From Cloacibacterium sp047601505 (GTDB taxonomy: Bacteria; Bacteroidota; Bacteroidia; Flavobacteriales; Weeksellaceae), in the NCBI RefSeq assembly GCF_047601505.1, contig NZ_JASGJD010000001.1:1054001-1118000 (forward strand): a stretch of 64,000 nt of DNA, read 5' to 3'. Shown piece by piece: positions 44,618 to 53,864 of the stretch. The translations under genes were made by a program, and so were the position numbers. Below the pieces are notes generated by a model. It had not been told where the DNA came from, did no database searches, and saw only the letters and a program-made list of their open reading frames with translations. Every line of letters begins with the position of its first letter. Position 1 is the first letter of the stretch.

Positions 44618-45771
44618 AGATTCTTCTTTTTTTACACGGAGGCAGTTTAAATAGAGGTTGCGAAGCCATTATAAGAACAGCAGTTGCAGAAATTAAAACT
44701 CAATTTCCAAATGCAATAATAGATTTGGCTTCTTATGAACCAGAAACAGATATACATTTAAAACAGGTGAATAAAGTGTTTGTTCATTTACAAAACCCAC
44801 CTCAAAAGTATTCTTGGACGTGGTTGAAATCTGCATTTTTTGTAAAATTTTTTAATACCGAAAAATATCACCATCGCTATACCCAAAAAGATATAATCTC
44901 TAAAATTAATAATTATGAAGTTTTTATTTCTGTAGGCGGAGATAATTATTGTTATGGTGAACAGCCTGGTTTTTATGAAATAAACCACCTGATTAAAAAA
45001 GCAAATAAAAAGCTCGTCCTTTGGGGTGCTTCTGTAGGACAAGAAGATCTTTCACCAGCCAAAATAGAAGATTTAAAACGCTTTGATTTAATTTTAGCAA
45101 GAGAAACCCTCACTGAAGAAGTACTGAAAAATGCAGGCTGCCAAAAGGTGAAATTAGTGGCAGATGGTGCTTTCTTGATGGAAAAGACAGAGCTTCCACT
45201 TCCTGAAGGTTTTTTAGAAAATAAAACTGTAGGATTCAATTTTTCACCATTAATTTTTTCTAGAAATAAAAAGTCTAAAGAAGCAGCTTTTAAGTTGATA
45301 AAACATATTTTGGAAACTACAGATTATCATGTGGCTCTTATTCCTCATGTTACCATAAAAATAAGCAATGACTATAAAACTCTGAAAAAGTTTTTAGAAA
45401 AATTTAAAAATACCAAAAGAGTATTTTTATTACCAGATAATTTAAACGCTACAGAATACAAAGGATATATTTCTAGATTGAAATTTTTTATTGGAGCCAG
45501 AACTCATGCTACTATTGCGGCTTATTCTAGCGGTGTTCCTACAATGGTTTTAGGATATTCTATTAAATCTAAAGGCATTGCCAAAGACTTATTTGGTGAA
45601 GAAAAATTGGTGTTGGGAATTGATGAAATTTCTGATGCTCAGAAATTAATTGCTAAATTTGAGGAAATGAAGCAGGATGAAGAATGGATAAAAGAAATGT
45701 TAAAAAATAGAATTCCTGAAATAAAAGAAATGTCAAAAAAAGCAAAAGAATATTTTGCAGAAATACTCTGA
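44614..45771 (+). CDS. Polysaccharide pyruvyl transferase family protein
   Basis: A 385-residue PS_pyruv_trans (WcaK/AmsJ-like) protein. LHGGSLNRGCEAIIRTAVAE at the start, SVGGDNYCYGE at 107-116, LWGASVGQ, and RLKFFIGARTHATIAAYSSG with VPTMVLGYSIKSKGIAKDLF near the end are family features. Known members add ketal-linked pyruvate to sugars in exopolysaccharides, using phosphoenolpyruvate. Pyruvate would give the polymer extra negative charge. Acts in the cytoplasm on lipid-linked repeat units. Confidence 0.85.
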   Translation: MKILLFLHGGSLNRGCEAIIRTAVAEIKTQFPNAIIDLASYEPETDIHLKQVNKVFVHLQNPPQKYSWTWLKSAFFVKFFNTEKYHHRYTQKDIISKINNYEVFISVGGDNYCYGEQPGFYEINHLIKKANKKLVLWGASVGQEDLSPAKIEDLKRFDLILARETLTEEVLKNAGCQKVKLVADGAFLMEKTELPLPEGFLENKTVGFNFSPLIFSRNKKSKEAAFKLIKHILETTDYHVALIPHVTIKISNDYKTLKKFLEKFKNTKRVFLLPDNLNATEYKGYISRLKFFIGARTHATIAAYSSGVPTMVLGYSIKSKGIAKDLFGEEKLVLGIDEISDAQKLIAKFEEMKQDEEWIKEMLKNRIPEIKEMSKKAKEYFAEIL

Positions 45772-45776
45772 AAATT

Positions 45777-45793
45777 CCCCTCTTGCAGAGGGG
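45777..45793. repeat. Short GC hairpin after the pyruvyl transferase gene
   Basis: CCCCTC (45777-45782) pairs with GAGGGG (45788-45793) around TTGCA, with no T-run. It is followed by GAATTCGGAATGACGG, which resembles the motif at 41511-41526. It looks like a dispersed intergenic repeat. Confidence 0.5.
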
Positions 45794-45869
45794 TGGCATA
45801 CCGAAGAATTCGGAATGACGGTGTGTAGAAATAATTGATAAAAAATAATATCATCTGATAATAAAAAAC

Positions 45870-47057
45870 ATGAAGAAAAAACTACTTTTTGTGATACCAA
45901 GTTTAAGGATTGGCGGTGCCGAAAAGAGCTTCGTGAATCTATTGTCAGAATTAGATCATAGCAAATATGATGTAGATGTATTCTTACTTACACAAATAGG
46001 TGAACTTATAGAAGTATTGCCTCAGGAAGTGAAAATTCTTTCTGTGGATAAAAAATTTGAAATATTTTCTTCTTCATTTTTATTTTCTGTTTTTACTTTT
46101 CTCATAAAAGGAAAATGGACTTTGGCGTATTATAGATTGTGTTTTGCAATGCTTAACAGACGAGAACAAAATCCCGCAATTTGCGAACAAAAATCTTGGA
46201 AGTACTTAAGACATTTTTTCAGTAATATACCTAAAGAGTATGATGTAGCAATAGGGTATTTAGAAAAGACAAGTACTTATTTTGTTTGGGATAAAGTTAA
46301 AGCCAAAAATAAAATAGCTTGGATTCATACTGATATTGAGGTGGCAAAGTTAGATTTAATTAGAGAATATGAAAATCTTCAAAGTTTTAATCATATTGTT
46401 ACTGTCTCTGAAAACTTAGAAGAAAAACTAAAAATTATTTATCCTGACTTTAGTTATAAAATTACATCAATAGAAAATATTATCTCTGTAAATGCCTTGA
46501 AAAGACTAGCAAGTGAAACTATACCAATGCCTTATACTCATGAATTTTTTAATGTTTTATACGTTGGGAGAATTGCTAAAGAAAAAGGATTGTTTAATGC
46601 TTTAGAAGCAATACATATATTAATAGAGAAAGGGTATAAGATTGCTTGGTATTTAATTGGATGGGGAGACCAAGAGGATTTGTTGAAAATGAAAGCTAAG
46701 GAGTTGAATTTAGAAAAAAACATTCATTTTTTAGGTGCTATGTCTAATCCTTATCCCTATTTAAAAAATGCGGACGCTTTTATCCTTCCTTCTTTTTTTG
46801 AAGGCAAATCTATCGCATTAGAAGAAGCAAAACTATTGGAAAAGCCTATTGTTATTACCAATTTTACTACAGCCAATAGCCAGATTATACATCAGGAAAA
46901 CGGATTGATAGCTGAGATGACGCCAGAAAGTATAGCTGAAAATTTGGAAATTTTAATCCAAAACCAATCATTAAGAGAAAGGTTGGCTCAAAATTTAAAG
47001 AAAACAGTCAAGAGCAATGAAAATGAAGTTCTGAAGTTTTATAAAATGATTGATTAA
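45870..47057 (+). CDS. Glycosyltransferase family 4
   Basis: A 395-residue GT-B enzyme. The N-terminal donor-acceptor part has KKLLFVIPSLRIGGAEKSFV (3-22), and the C-terminal domain has VLYVGRIAKEKGLFNALEAI, then LLKMKAKELNLEKNIHFLGA and FILPSFFEGKSIALEEAKLL, the E-x7-E motif of GT4 retaining enzymes. It is a paralogue of the product of 52653-53864, sharing the same opening (GGxExSF, DVDVFL), which suggests gene duplication in the locus. Confidence 0.9.
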   Translation: MKKKLLFVIPSLRIGGAEKSFVNLLSELDHSKYDVDVFLLTQIGELIEVLPQEVKILSVDKKFEIFSSSFLFSVFTFLIKGKWTLAYYRLCFAMLNRREQNPAICEQKSWKYLRHFFSNIPKEYDVAIGYLEKTSTYFVWDKVKAKNKIAWIHTDIEVAKLDLIREYENLQSFNHIVTVSENLEEKLKIIYPDFSYKITSIENIISVNALKRLASETIPMPYTHEFFNVLYVGRIAKEKGLFNALEAIHILIEKGYKIAWYLIGWGDQEDLLKMKAKELNLEKNIHFLGAMSNPYPYLKNADAFILPSFFEGKSIALEEAKLLEKPIVITNFTTANSQIIHQENGLIAEMTPESIAENLEILIQNQSLRERLAQNLKKTVKSNENEVLKFYKMID

Positions 47058-47060
47058 ATA

Positions 47061-47951
47061 ATGCAAACAATTTTTACTCCTACATATAATCGCGCTCATC
47101 TTTTGCCTAGGCTCTATCAAAGTATTATTTGTCAGGGTTTTGAAAATTTTGAGTGGCTTATTGTTGATGATGGAAGTACTGATGGAACGGAAGAACTTGT
47201 AAACGGTTGGATTGGCGAAAACAAATGTTCAATCAGATATTTTAAAACGAATAATGGAGGCAAGCATTCTGCTATTAATTTTGGAGTTAGACAAGCAAAA
47301 GGAGAGGTGTTTTTTATTGTTGATAGTGATGATGTTTTAGCAGATAATGCCTTAGGAAATATAGAAACTTATTATCAATCTATAAAGGATAATGAAAATA
47401 TTTGTGGCGTTATAGGACTTTCTCAATATTTAAATACCAATACAATAGTAGGAAATTATTTCCCCAAAAATTCTTGGGAAGTAACTTTTGCCGATGTTTA
47501 TTTAAAATATCATCTAGAAGGAGACAAGTCTGTAGCTTTTAAAACAGAGATATTAAAAAAATATCCTTTTCCCGAAAAAGAAGGGATTCGTTTTGTGTTT
47601 GAAGCAGTAGTATGGCACGAAATGTCTAAAAAATATAAAGTTTTAGCTATTAATGATAAAATTCAAATGGTTGAATATCAGGTGTCAGGTGTTTCTAATA
47701 GCTCTTACAAAAGATGGTATATACAATCATTGGCATTTTCTTTTTTTTATTTAATTAAAAACAAAACATATCCATTTACAAAATATCCTCACCATTTTTT
47801 GTGGAATTATATTCATTTAGGAATAAACTCACTTTTATCAGGCGATAGTTATTTTAATCAGTTATATTTGATAGATAAGTTTTTATACTTAATTTGCTAT
47901 CCAAGAGCTTTTTATACTTATTTAAAACTGAAAGATAAAATACATGATTAA
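47061..47951 (+). CDS. Glycosyltransferase family 2
   Basis: A 296-residue GT2 enzyme. FTPTYNRAHLLPRLYQSI, VDDGSTDGTEELV, GGKHSAINFGVRQAKGEVFF and the DXD VDSDD (88-91) are typical. It is a close paralogue of the product of 57731-58630 (FTPTFNRAHLLPRLYNSL). It overlaps the next gene by 8 bases. Confidence 0.9.
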   Translation: MQTIFTPTYNRAHLLPRLYQSIICQGFENFEWLIVDDGSTDGTEELVNGWIGENKCSIRYFKTNNGGKHSAINFGVRQAKGEVFFIVDSDDVLADNALGNIETYYQSIKDNENICGVIGLSQYLNTNTIVGNYFPKNSWEVTFADVYLKYHLEGDKSVAFKTEILKKYPFPEKEGIRFVFEAVVWHEMSKKYKVLAINDKIQMVEYQVSGVSNSSYKRWYIQSLAFSFFYLIKNKTYPFTKYPHHFLWNYIHLGINSLLSGDSYFNQLYLIDKFLYLICYPRAFYTYLKLKDKIHD

Positions 47952-48498
47952 TATAATTATCAATAAAATTAAGAAAATTATTTTCAGAATTTCTAATGAA
48001 GAACTTTCTGTTCAGGCTAATCTAAAAACAGGGATGAAAGTAGGAAAAAATGTGTATGGATTGGTAAATTGTACCATAGACCATGGGCATTGTTGGTTGA
48101 TAGAGATTGGGAATAATGTTGTATTCGCGCCTCAAGTTTATCTGTTGGCGCATGATACCAGCACCAAAAAATCTACTGGTTATGTAAGAGTTGGGAAATT
48201 AGAGATAGGGGACAATTGTTTCATTGGTGCAAGAGCATTTATAATGCCAGGCGTAAAATTAGGGAAAAACTGTATTGTAGGTGCAGCAAGTGTGGTAACG
48301 AAATCTTTTCCCGACAATTCTGTAATTGCGGGCAATCCTGCAAAATTTATTTGTACTGTTGAAGAATATGAGAAGAAAAATAAAAGACAAATTGAAGAAT
48401 TTCCTTTATTTTCAGAAGAATACACATTAGGAAGTATTACAGAGGACAAAAAACAAAAAATGATTGATAAAATTGAAAAATTTGGATTTGTAAAATGA
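47944..48498 (+). CDS. Hexapeptide-repeat acyltransferase
   Basis: A 184-residue left-handed beta-helix acyltransferase (WcaF/LacA type). GNNVVFAPQVYLLAHDTSTK contains the catalytic His region (about 71). The repeat coils are GDNCFIGARAFIMPGVKLGK and NCIVGAASVVTKSFPDNSVI, followed by AGNPAKFI. It probably O-acetylates the polymer using acetyl-CoA. It overlaps both neighbours (8 and 4 bases), so it is embedded in the operon. Confidence 0.9.
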   Translation: MINIIINKIKKIIFRISNEELSVQANLKTGMKVGKNVYGLVNCTIDHGHCWLIEIGNNVVFAPQVYLLAHDTSTKKSTGYVRVGKLEIGDNCFIGARAFIMPGVKLGKNCIVGAASVVTKSFPDNSVIAGNPAKFICTVEEYEKKNKRQIEEFPLFSEEYTLGSITEDKKQKMIDKIEKFGFVK

Positions 48499-49625
48499 CA
48501 CTACTTATCATCATACTGCTATTGCTGATTCTTTCCATTTTTATGGTAGATTTTATTCTTGTGTTTCACACTTGGCAAAGCCGTATTAAAATAGGGAAAT
48601 TTCAGCATGATATTCTTTGGAAAAAAGCTGTCCTCAAGAAATCTTTGCATTGGTTGAATCATCTCCCTTCTACCAAAATAAAAGACAGCAATCACCTGAT
48701 TATTATTGATATTCTGAAGAAACAATACACCAATCATACAGTGCAGTTTTGGCAAGAAGCTTCTTTGCTTTCGGGGATTTATTCAGTTTATAAGAAAAAC
48801 CCCAGCGAAGAGATGAAAAAAGAAATTCTGAAGTTTACCAACAAAAAAATTGATGAAAACGGTCATTGGAAAAACAAACCGACTGAAGTAGATGCCTGTT
48901 GGTTGGGCTATGAACTCATGAATATTGATTTTTTAGATCAAGAGAAGATGAAACCAGCATTAGACCATCTTTATCAGTTAATTTTAGAAAGAATAGGAGA
49001 AGACAGAACGGTAATGTACAGAAAACATACTTCAAATTACCGATATGTAGATACCATAGGGTTTATTTGTCCGTTTTTAGTGAAATATGGGTTGGCATTC
49101 AATAATGAAGAAGCAGTAAACTTGGCTTTTACCCAGATTAAAGAATACGAAAAGTATGGTCTTTTGCCGTCTAAAATTCCTTGTCATGCTTATGAAATCC
49201 ATGCCCACAATCCTGTAGGGATTTTTGGCTGGGGGAGAGGTGCGGCTTGGCTCATTTTAGGCGTTTTAAATACTTATAAAACATTGCCAGAAGACGATGT
49301 TCAAAGACAAGACTTAAAGAATTTGTTAGAAAAGTTAGCAAATTCTCTTTCCAAATACCAACAAACCAATGGAGGTTTTTCTTGGAGTTTGTTCATCAAT
49401 GATAGGATAGATTCTTCGGCAACTGCAGTTTTTGCATGGTTTTTAAAAAAAATGGGCAGGCAAAGAGAAGCCTATTTTGCTTTGGAATATTTGAAATCGG
49501 TAACCCGAAGAAACGGAGCAGTAGATTTTTCTCAAGGCGATACAAAAGGAATAGGTGTTTATTCACAAAATTTTGATATACTGCCGTTTACACAGGGTTT
49601 TATTTTGAAAGCATTAAACCAATGA
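48495..49625 (+). CDS. GH88/GH105-like membrane-anchored protein
   Basis: A 376-residue protein with an N-terminal transmembrane segment (about 2-24) and an alpha/alpha-toroid domain resembling GH88/GH105. VDTIGFICPFLVKYGL (185-200) matches the family region around the general acid (usually an Asp), and GWGRGAAW (245-252) and SSATAVFAWFLKK (near 316) are also family-like. In GH88/105 enzymes these remove unsaturated uronic acids from lyase products. A biosynthetic locus is an unusual place. It may trim or proofread the polymer, but the catalytic residues are not certain. Confidence 0.6.
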   Translation: MTLLIIILLLLILSIFMVDFILVFHTWQSRIKIGKFQHDILWKKAVLKKSLHWLNHLPSTKIKDSNHLIIIDILKKQYTNHTVQFWQEASLLSGIYSVYKKNPSEEMKKEILKFTNKKIDENGHWKNKPTEVDACWLGYELMNIDFLDQEKMKPALDHLYQLILERIGEDRTVMYRKHTSNYRYVDTIGFICPFLVKYGLAFNNEEAVNLAFTQIKEYEKYGLLPSKIPCHAYEIHAHNPVGIFGWGRGAAWLILGVLNTYKTLPEDDVQRQDLKNLLEKLANSLSKYQQTNGGFSWSLFINDRIDSSATAVFAWFLKKMGRQREAYFALEYLKSVTRRNGAVDFSQGDTKGIGVYSQNFDILPFTQGFILKALNQ

Positions 49626-49628
49626 CCA

Positions 49629-49961
49629 CTTTGTCAAAGCCCAAGGCAAAAGCAGGGCGCTTTGACAAAGTCTCAAGGAAAAAGGAAAGCACCACGGCAA
49701 AAGCAAGAACAAGCACTTTGACAAAGTTCCACGGCAAGAGCACGCACTTTGTCAAAGCCCAAGGCATTAGCAAGGCGCTTTGACAAAGTCTTAGCAAAGT
49801 CCACGGCATTAGCAGAGTGCTTTGACAAAGTCTCAAGGAAAAAGGAAAGTACCACGGCAAAAGCAAGAACAAGCACTTTGTCAAAGCACAAGGCATTAGC
49901 AATGCGCTTTGACAAAGTTCCAAAGAAGAGGACAAGGCATTAGCAGGGCGTTTTGACAAAG
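49629..49961. repeat. Palindrome array next to the RAYT gene (REP-like)
   Basis: Nine copies of CTTTG(A/T)CAAAG start at 49629, 49660, 49716, 49747, 49778, 49820, 49876, 49907 and 49951 (the last with one mismatch). Spacing is 31, 56, 31, 31, 42, 56, 31 and 44 bases. T-form and A-form copies 31 bases apart make larger inverted repeats (ACTTTGTCAAAGC ... GCTTTGACAAAGT). The stretches between carry AAGGCATTAGCA, CCACGGCA and CTCAAGGAAAAAGGAAAG motifs. No gene is encoded here. Confidence 0.85.
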
Positions 49962-49981
49962 TTTCAAGCAAAAAAAATGAT

Positions 49982-50578
49982 ATGGACATTAGAAATCAGA
50001 AATTAGAAAAAGGACATTATTACCATATTTTTAATAGAGGGATAAACAGTTGTTTTGTTTTTCAGAATAAGAAGAACAAAGCATATTTTCTAAGCAAGAT
50101 GCAAGATTATTTGGCAGACATTGCAGAGATAGCAGCCTATTGTTTGATGGATACCCATTTTCATATTTTGATACGAGTAAAAGAAGAATATACAGAACAA
50201 TTTTCTCAAGAAAAGGGATTGCATTCTAGCGAATCTATGGTAAGCAAGCAGATAGGAAAGTTGATAAGCAGTTACACCTTTGTTTTTAATAAAATGTTCA
50301 ATCGTCATGGGAGTTTATTTGAATCTCCGTTTAAGAGAAAGAAAATAGAATCTGAAGAATATTTAAGAAATCTTATACTCTACATACACCTCAATCCGGA
50401 AAATACATTAAAGGAAGTTGATTTTAAAACGTATGAATTTTCATCTTATAGAACGTATATTTTGGGAGAGGATGTTCAAAAACAAGAGTTATTAGAGCTT
50501 TTATTTTTTGATAAAGATAATTTTGAATATGTTCATAATAACTTAAAAGTAAGTAATTTTGAATTTTTAGGAGAATAA
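49982..50578 (+). CDS. REP-associated tyrosine transposase (RAYT)
   Basis: A 198-residue Y1-HUH protein of the REP-associated group. GHYYHIFNRGINSCFVF opens it, CLMDTHFHILIR gives the HUH pair (His59, His61), and RHGSLFESPFKRKKI with LILYIHLNPE (Tyr134, or Tyr127, as nucleophile) are diagnostic. RAYTs are domesticated single-copy transposases that act on nearby REP sequences; here a palindrome array lies directly upstream. The next gene starts 10 bases after its stop, so it is inside the glycosyltransferase operon. Confidence 0.9.
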   Translation: MDIRNQKLEKGHYYHIFNRGINSCFVFQNKKNKAYFLSKMQDYLADIAEIAAYCLMDTHFHILIRVKEEYTEQFSQEKGLHSSESMVSKQIGKLISSYTFVFNKMFNRHGSLFESPFKRKKIESEEYLRNLILYIHLNPENTLKEVDFKTYEFSSYRTYILGEDVQKQELLELLFFDKDNFEYVHNNLKVSNFEFLGE

Positions 50579-50588
50579 CGAAGGAAAT

Positions 50589-51707
50589 ATGAAGAAACTT
50601 CTCTACATTACCAATGCGATAAGTGGTTCTGGTGGTTTAGAACGTGTACTTTCTGTGAAAACTAAAGTTTTGGCAGAAGATTTCGGATATGTCGTTCATA
50701 TCATTACACTTTCTAGGGCAGAAGATGGAGAAGACCAATCTTGTAAAAATAATCTGTTTTTTCCTTTTTCAGAAAAAATAAAGTTACATAATATAAATGT
50801 TTCAGGGAATCTTTTTCGGTATATTTCTCAATATGTTTCTGGAATTAGAAAACTGGTTTCGGAGATTAATCCTGATATTATTTTGGTTTGTGATGATGGA
50901 TTGAAAGCTTTTTTCTTACCGAAAATTTTGGGTAAAAAGATACCGATTATTTACGAAAGACATGTGTCTAAGTTAGTGGAAGTTTCAGAAAACCAAAGTG
51001 TTGTTAGAAGGTTGGTTACGAGAGGGAAATTCAAATTGATGGATTTTTTAGCCAAAGATTTTACCAGATTTATCGTATTAACGGATGGCAATAAAAACGA
51101 ATGGAAGCTCCCAAATTTACAAGTAATCTCAAATCCTTTACCGTTTTTCCCTACTGAGAAATCTTCTTTAGAAAGCAAAAGAGTAATTGCTGTAGGCAAG
51201 CAATCTTATCAGAAATCTTATGACAGACTTTTGCAATCTTGGTCTTTAATAGACAAAGAATTTCAAGATTGGGAATTGCATATTTATGGAAAATTTGACG
51301 AAAATTTAGGGTTAGAGCAGTTAGCCAAAGACTTGAAAATAGAGAAACAAGTGTTTTTTCATCTTCCTGAGAAAAATATTGAAGAAAAATATGCAGAATC
51401 GAGTATTTTTGTCTTGAGTTCGCGCTACGAAGGTTTTGGCATGGTGCTGATAGAAGCCATGAGTTTTGGGATTCCGTGTGTAAGTTTCAATTGCCCTTAC
51501 GGTCCGTCGGATATTATTAAAAATAATGAGGATGGTTTTTTAGCTGAAAATGGCTATGAAAAAGAATTGGCAGAGAAATTACAAAAACTGATGAAAGACG
51601 AAAATCTTCGCTTACAAATGGGAAATAAAGCCAGAGAAAATGTACAGCGTTTTTTACCAAAAAATGTGGTAAAACAGTGGGATGAATTGTTTAAAAGGTT
51701 AGAATAA
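50589..51707 (+). CDS. Glycosyltransferase family 4
   Basis: A 372-residue GT-B enzyme. KKLLYITNAISGSGGLERVL (2-21), DIILVCDDGLKAF and IPIIYERHVSK in the N-domain; VIAVGKQSYQKSYDRLLQSW, WELHIYGKFDENL and FVLSSRYEGFGMVLIEAMSF (E-x7-E type) in the C-domain. The sequence resembles enzymes adding GalNAc or Gal in lipopolysaccharide loci, but the sugar is not certain. It lies 10 bases after the RAYT gene and 1 base before the GT8 gene. Confidence 0.92.
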   Translation: MKKLLYITNAISGSGGLERVLSVKTKVLAEDFGYVVHIITLSRAEDGEDQSCKNNLFFPFSEKIKLHNINVSGNLFRYISQYVSGIRKLVSEINPDIILVCDDGLKAFFLPKILGKKIPIIYERHVSKLVEVSENQSVVRRLVTRGKFKLMDFLAKDFTRFIVLTDGNKNEWKLPNLQVISNPLPFFPTEKSSLESKRVIAVGKQSYQKSYDRLLQSWSLIDKEFQDWELHIYGKFDENLGLEQLAKDLKIEKQVFFHLPEKNIEEKYAESSIFVLSSRYEGFGMVLIEAMSFGIPCVSFNCPYGPSDIIKNNEDGFLAENGYEKELAEKLQKLMKDENLRLQMGNKARENVQRFLPKNVVKQWDELFKRLE

Positions 51708-51708
51708 T

Positions 51709-52656
51709 ATGGATTTGCACATTGCTTTTTCTTCAGATAATAATTATGTTGCACATTTAGGAGTAGCAATTATTTCGTTGTTAGAAAACAATAGAGGATT
51801 TAAAAGAATTCATATTCATGTTTTAGAGAATAATATATCTTTTGAAAATAAAGAAAAGTTGAGACAAATTATTTCAAGTAAAGCTTCTATTTATTTTTAC
51901 GAACTGTCCGAATTGTTGGAAAAACTAGATAAACAATATAATATCCCAAAAACAATTTCAATTTCTGCTTATGCTCGGTTATTTTTATCGGATATATTAG
52001 ACGAAAATATTTCTAAAATACTATATGTAGATTGCGATGCTCTATTTATGGATACATTAGAGAAGCTTTGGAATATAGATGTTTCTAAAAACTCTATATC
52101 TGGTGTTTTGGATCATGTAGGAATTCAAAACAAATTAAAAATTGGTTTAGATAAAAATGCACATTATATCAATTCTGGGTTCTTATTAATCAATTTAGAA
52201 AAATGGAGGGAAACAAATGCCTTAGAAAAAATGCTTCATTTTATTGAAAGCAAAAACGGCAATGTTACTCATCATGACCAAGGTGTTATAAACGCTTGTT
52301 TTAAGGATGATATATTAATTCTTGAGCCTCGTTACAATGTAATGACCAGTTTCTTTGATTTCAAAGATGTTAATGCAATTCGATATTATTATGGTGTAGA
52401 AAATTATTATTCTCAGCATGAAATTAATGAAGCTAAAAAAAATCCAGTTTTTATCCATTTTACCCCTTCGTTTTCTAAAAGACCTTGGGTAGAAGGCTCT
52501 AGGCATCCATTCAAAAGCACCTATTATAATTATCTTTTGAAAACACCTTTCAAGAATAATAAATTACAAAAAGATAACAGGCCTTTTAAAATAAGGTTTT
52601 TGGAAAAATTATTTTGGTTTTTTGGAGTGAAATTTTATAAACTTTTGTTTAAATGA
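51709..52656 (+). CDS. Glycosyltransferase family 8
   Basis: A 315-residue retaining GT-A enzyme. IAFSSDNNYVAHLGVAIISL (5-24), the DXD YVDCDALF (106-113), INSGFLLINLEKWR and HHDQGVINACFKDD are GT8 features; NPVFIHFTPSFSKRPW is the C-terminal signature. GT8 enzymes use UDP-glucose or UDP-galactose. It starts 1 base after the previous stop and overlaps the next gene by 4 bases. Confidence 0.92.
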   Translation: MDLHIAFSSDNNYVAHLGVAIISLLENNRGFKRIHIHVLENNISFENKEKLRQIISSKASIYFYELSELLEKLDKQYNIPKTISISAYARLFLSDILDENISKILYVDCDALFMDTLEKLWNIDVSKNSISGVLDHVGIQNKLKIGLDKNAHYINSGFLLINLEKWRETNALEKMLHFIESKNGNVTHHDQGVINACFKDDILILEPRYNVMTSFFDFKDVNAIRYYYGVENYYSQHEINEAKKNPVFIHFTPSFSKRPWVEGSRHPFKSTYYNYLLKTPFKNNKLQKDNRPFKIRFLEKLFWFFGVKFYKLLFK

Positions 52657-53864
52657 AAAAGAAAATCCTTATTTCAACACATACGCTTAGATTGGGAGGA
52701 GTGGAGAGAAGCTTTTTAGGTCTTCTTCAACATCTTGATTATTCTAAATTTGAGGTAGATGTTTTCTTACACAAGCATGATGGAGAATTACTGAAATATC
52801 TACCAAAAGAAGTAAATCTATTACCAGAAAATAAAGAGTGCAGACTGCTTTTAGAGCCTATCCAAAGCGCAATTAAAGAAAGAGTATTTTCAGTAGTTTT
52901 TATCAAGATAATATCAAAATTCTATGATGCTGTATTCAATCTTTTTCATAAAAAAAATGCTGATAAACTAGATTCTATAGCCCATTTCCATTTGCATGAA
53001 ATCGCCAATTTCTTTTTCTCTGATATTTCCCAAAAAGAGTATGATGTAGCAATAGCATTTTTGCATCCCAATCATTTAGAAAGAAATAAATTGAAAGCAA
53101 AAAAGTATTTAGCTTTTATTCATACTGATTTTTTAGCACTTAATATTGATAAAGGTAAGGAACTCAAAATGTGGCGGCAGTACAGCGAAATAGCTGGAGT
53201 ATCAGATGAAGTATCAACTAGTTTTAAAAAAGTTTTCCCTAAAGTATCAGACAAAGTAACTACGATAGAAAATATTATTTCTGTAGATTTTATTAATAAA
53301 CAAGCAAATGATACCATTGCCGATGCTCATTTTTTTGTAGAAACTCATCAACTTTGTTTTTTATCAATTGGAAGATTTTCTTATCCTAAAAATTTTGATA
53401 ATATACCTTTTATTGCTAAATTTTTAAAGGAGAAAGGCATTGATTTTAAGTGGTTTATGATAGGTTTTGGCGGAGATGAAGAATTGATAAGGAAGAATAT
53501 TCTTCTGGCAAAAGTTGAAAAAGAAGTTATAATATTAGGTAAAAAAGAAAATCCTTATCCCTATATTAAAGCGTGCGATTTTTACATTCAGCCTTCTAGG
53601 TTTGAAGGAAAAGCGGTTACTGTAAGAGAGGCTCAAATTTTAAAGAAACCTGTTTTTATTGCCAATTATTCTACTTCAGACAGTCAGGTAAAAAATGAAT
53701 TCGATGGATTTATCTTACCTTTGGAAAATGAAGCTTTTGCTAATGAAATGATAAGTATTATTCAAAATGCAGAAAAAATTGAAAAAGTAAAAGATAATTT
53801 AGAAACTTTAGATTTATCAAATAAGTCTGAAATTCTAAAAATAGAAAAATTTATTGAAAATTAA
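52653..53864 (+). CDS. Glycosyltransferase family 4
   Basis: A 403-residue GT-B enzyme. KKKILISTHTLRLGGVERSF (2-21), AFLHPNHLERNKLKAKKYLA and FIHTDF in the N-domain; CFLSIGRFSYPKNFDNIPFI, KWFMIGFGGDEELI, YIQPSRFEGKAVTVREAQIL in the C-domain. Paralogue of the 45870-47057 product. It overlaps the GT8 gene by 4 bases and shares one base with the EpsG-like gene (TAATG). Confidence 0.9.
   Translation: MKKKILISTHTLRLGGVERSFLGLLQHLDYSKFEVDVFLHKHDGELLKYLPKEVNLLPENKECRLLLEPIQSAIKERVFSVVFIKIISKFYDAVFNLFHKKNADKLDSIAHFHLHEIANFFFSDISQKEYDVAIAFLHPNHLERNKLKAKKYLAFIHTDFLALNIDKGKELKMWRQYSEIAGVSDEVSTSFKKVFPKVSDKVTTIENIISVDFINKQANDTIADAHFFVETHQLCFLSIGRFSYPKNFDNIPFIAKFLKEKGIDFKWFMIGFGGDEELIRKNILLAKVEKEVIILGKKENPYPYIKACDFYIQPSRFEGKAVTVREAQILKKPVFIANYSTSDSQVKNEFDGFILPLENEAFANEMISIIQNAEKIEKVKDNLETLDLSNKSEILKIEKFIEN

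Noticed and set aside
49600..49989. Minus-strand 129-residue ORF and plus-strand 64-residue ORF over the palindrome array
   Set aside because: They are translations of the repeats, rich in repeated SKRxANA / FDKV words, and have no independent start context.
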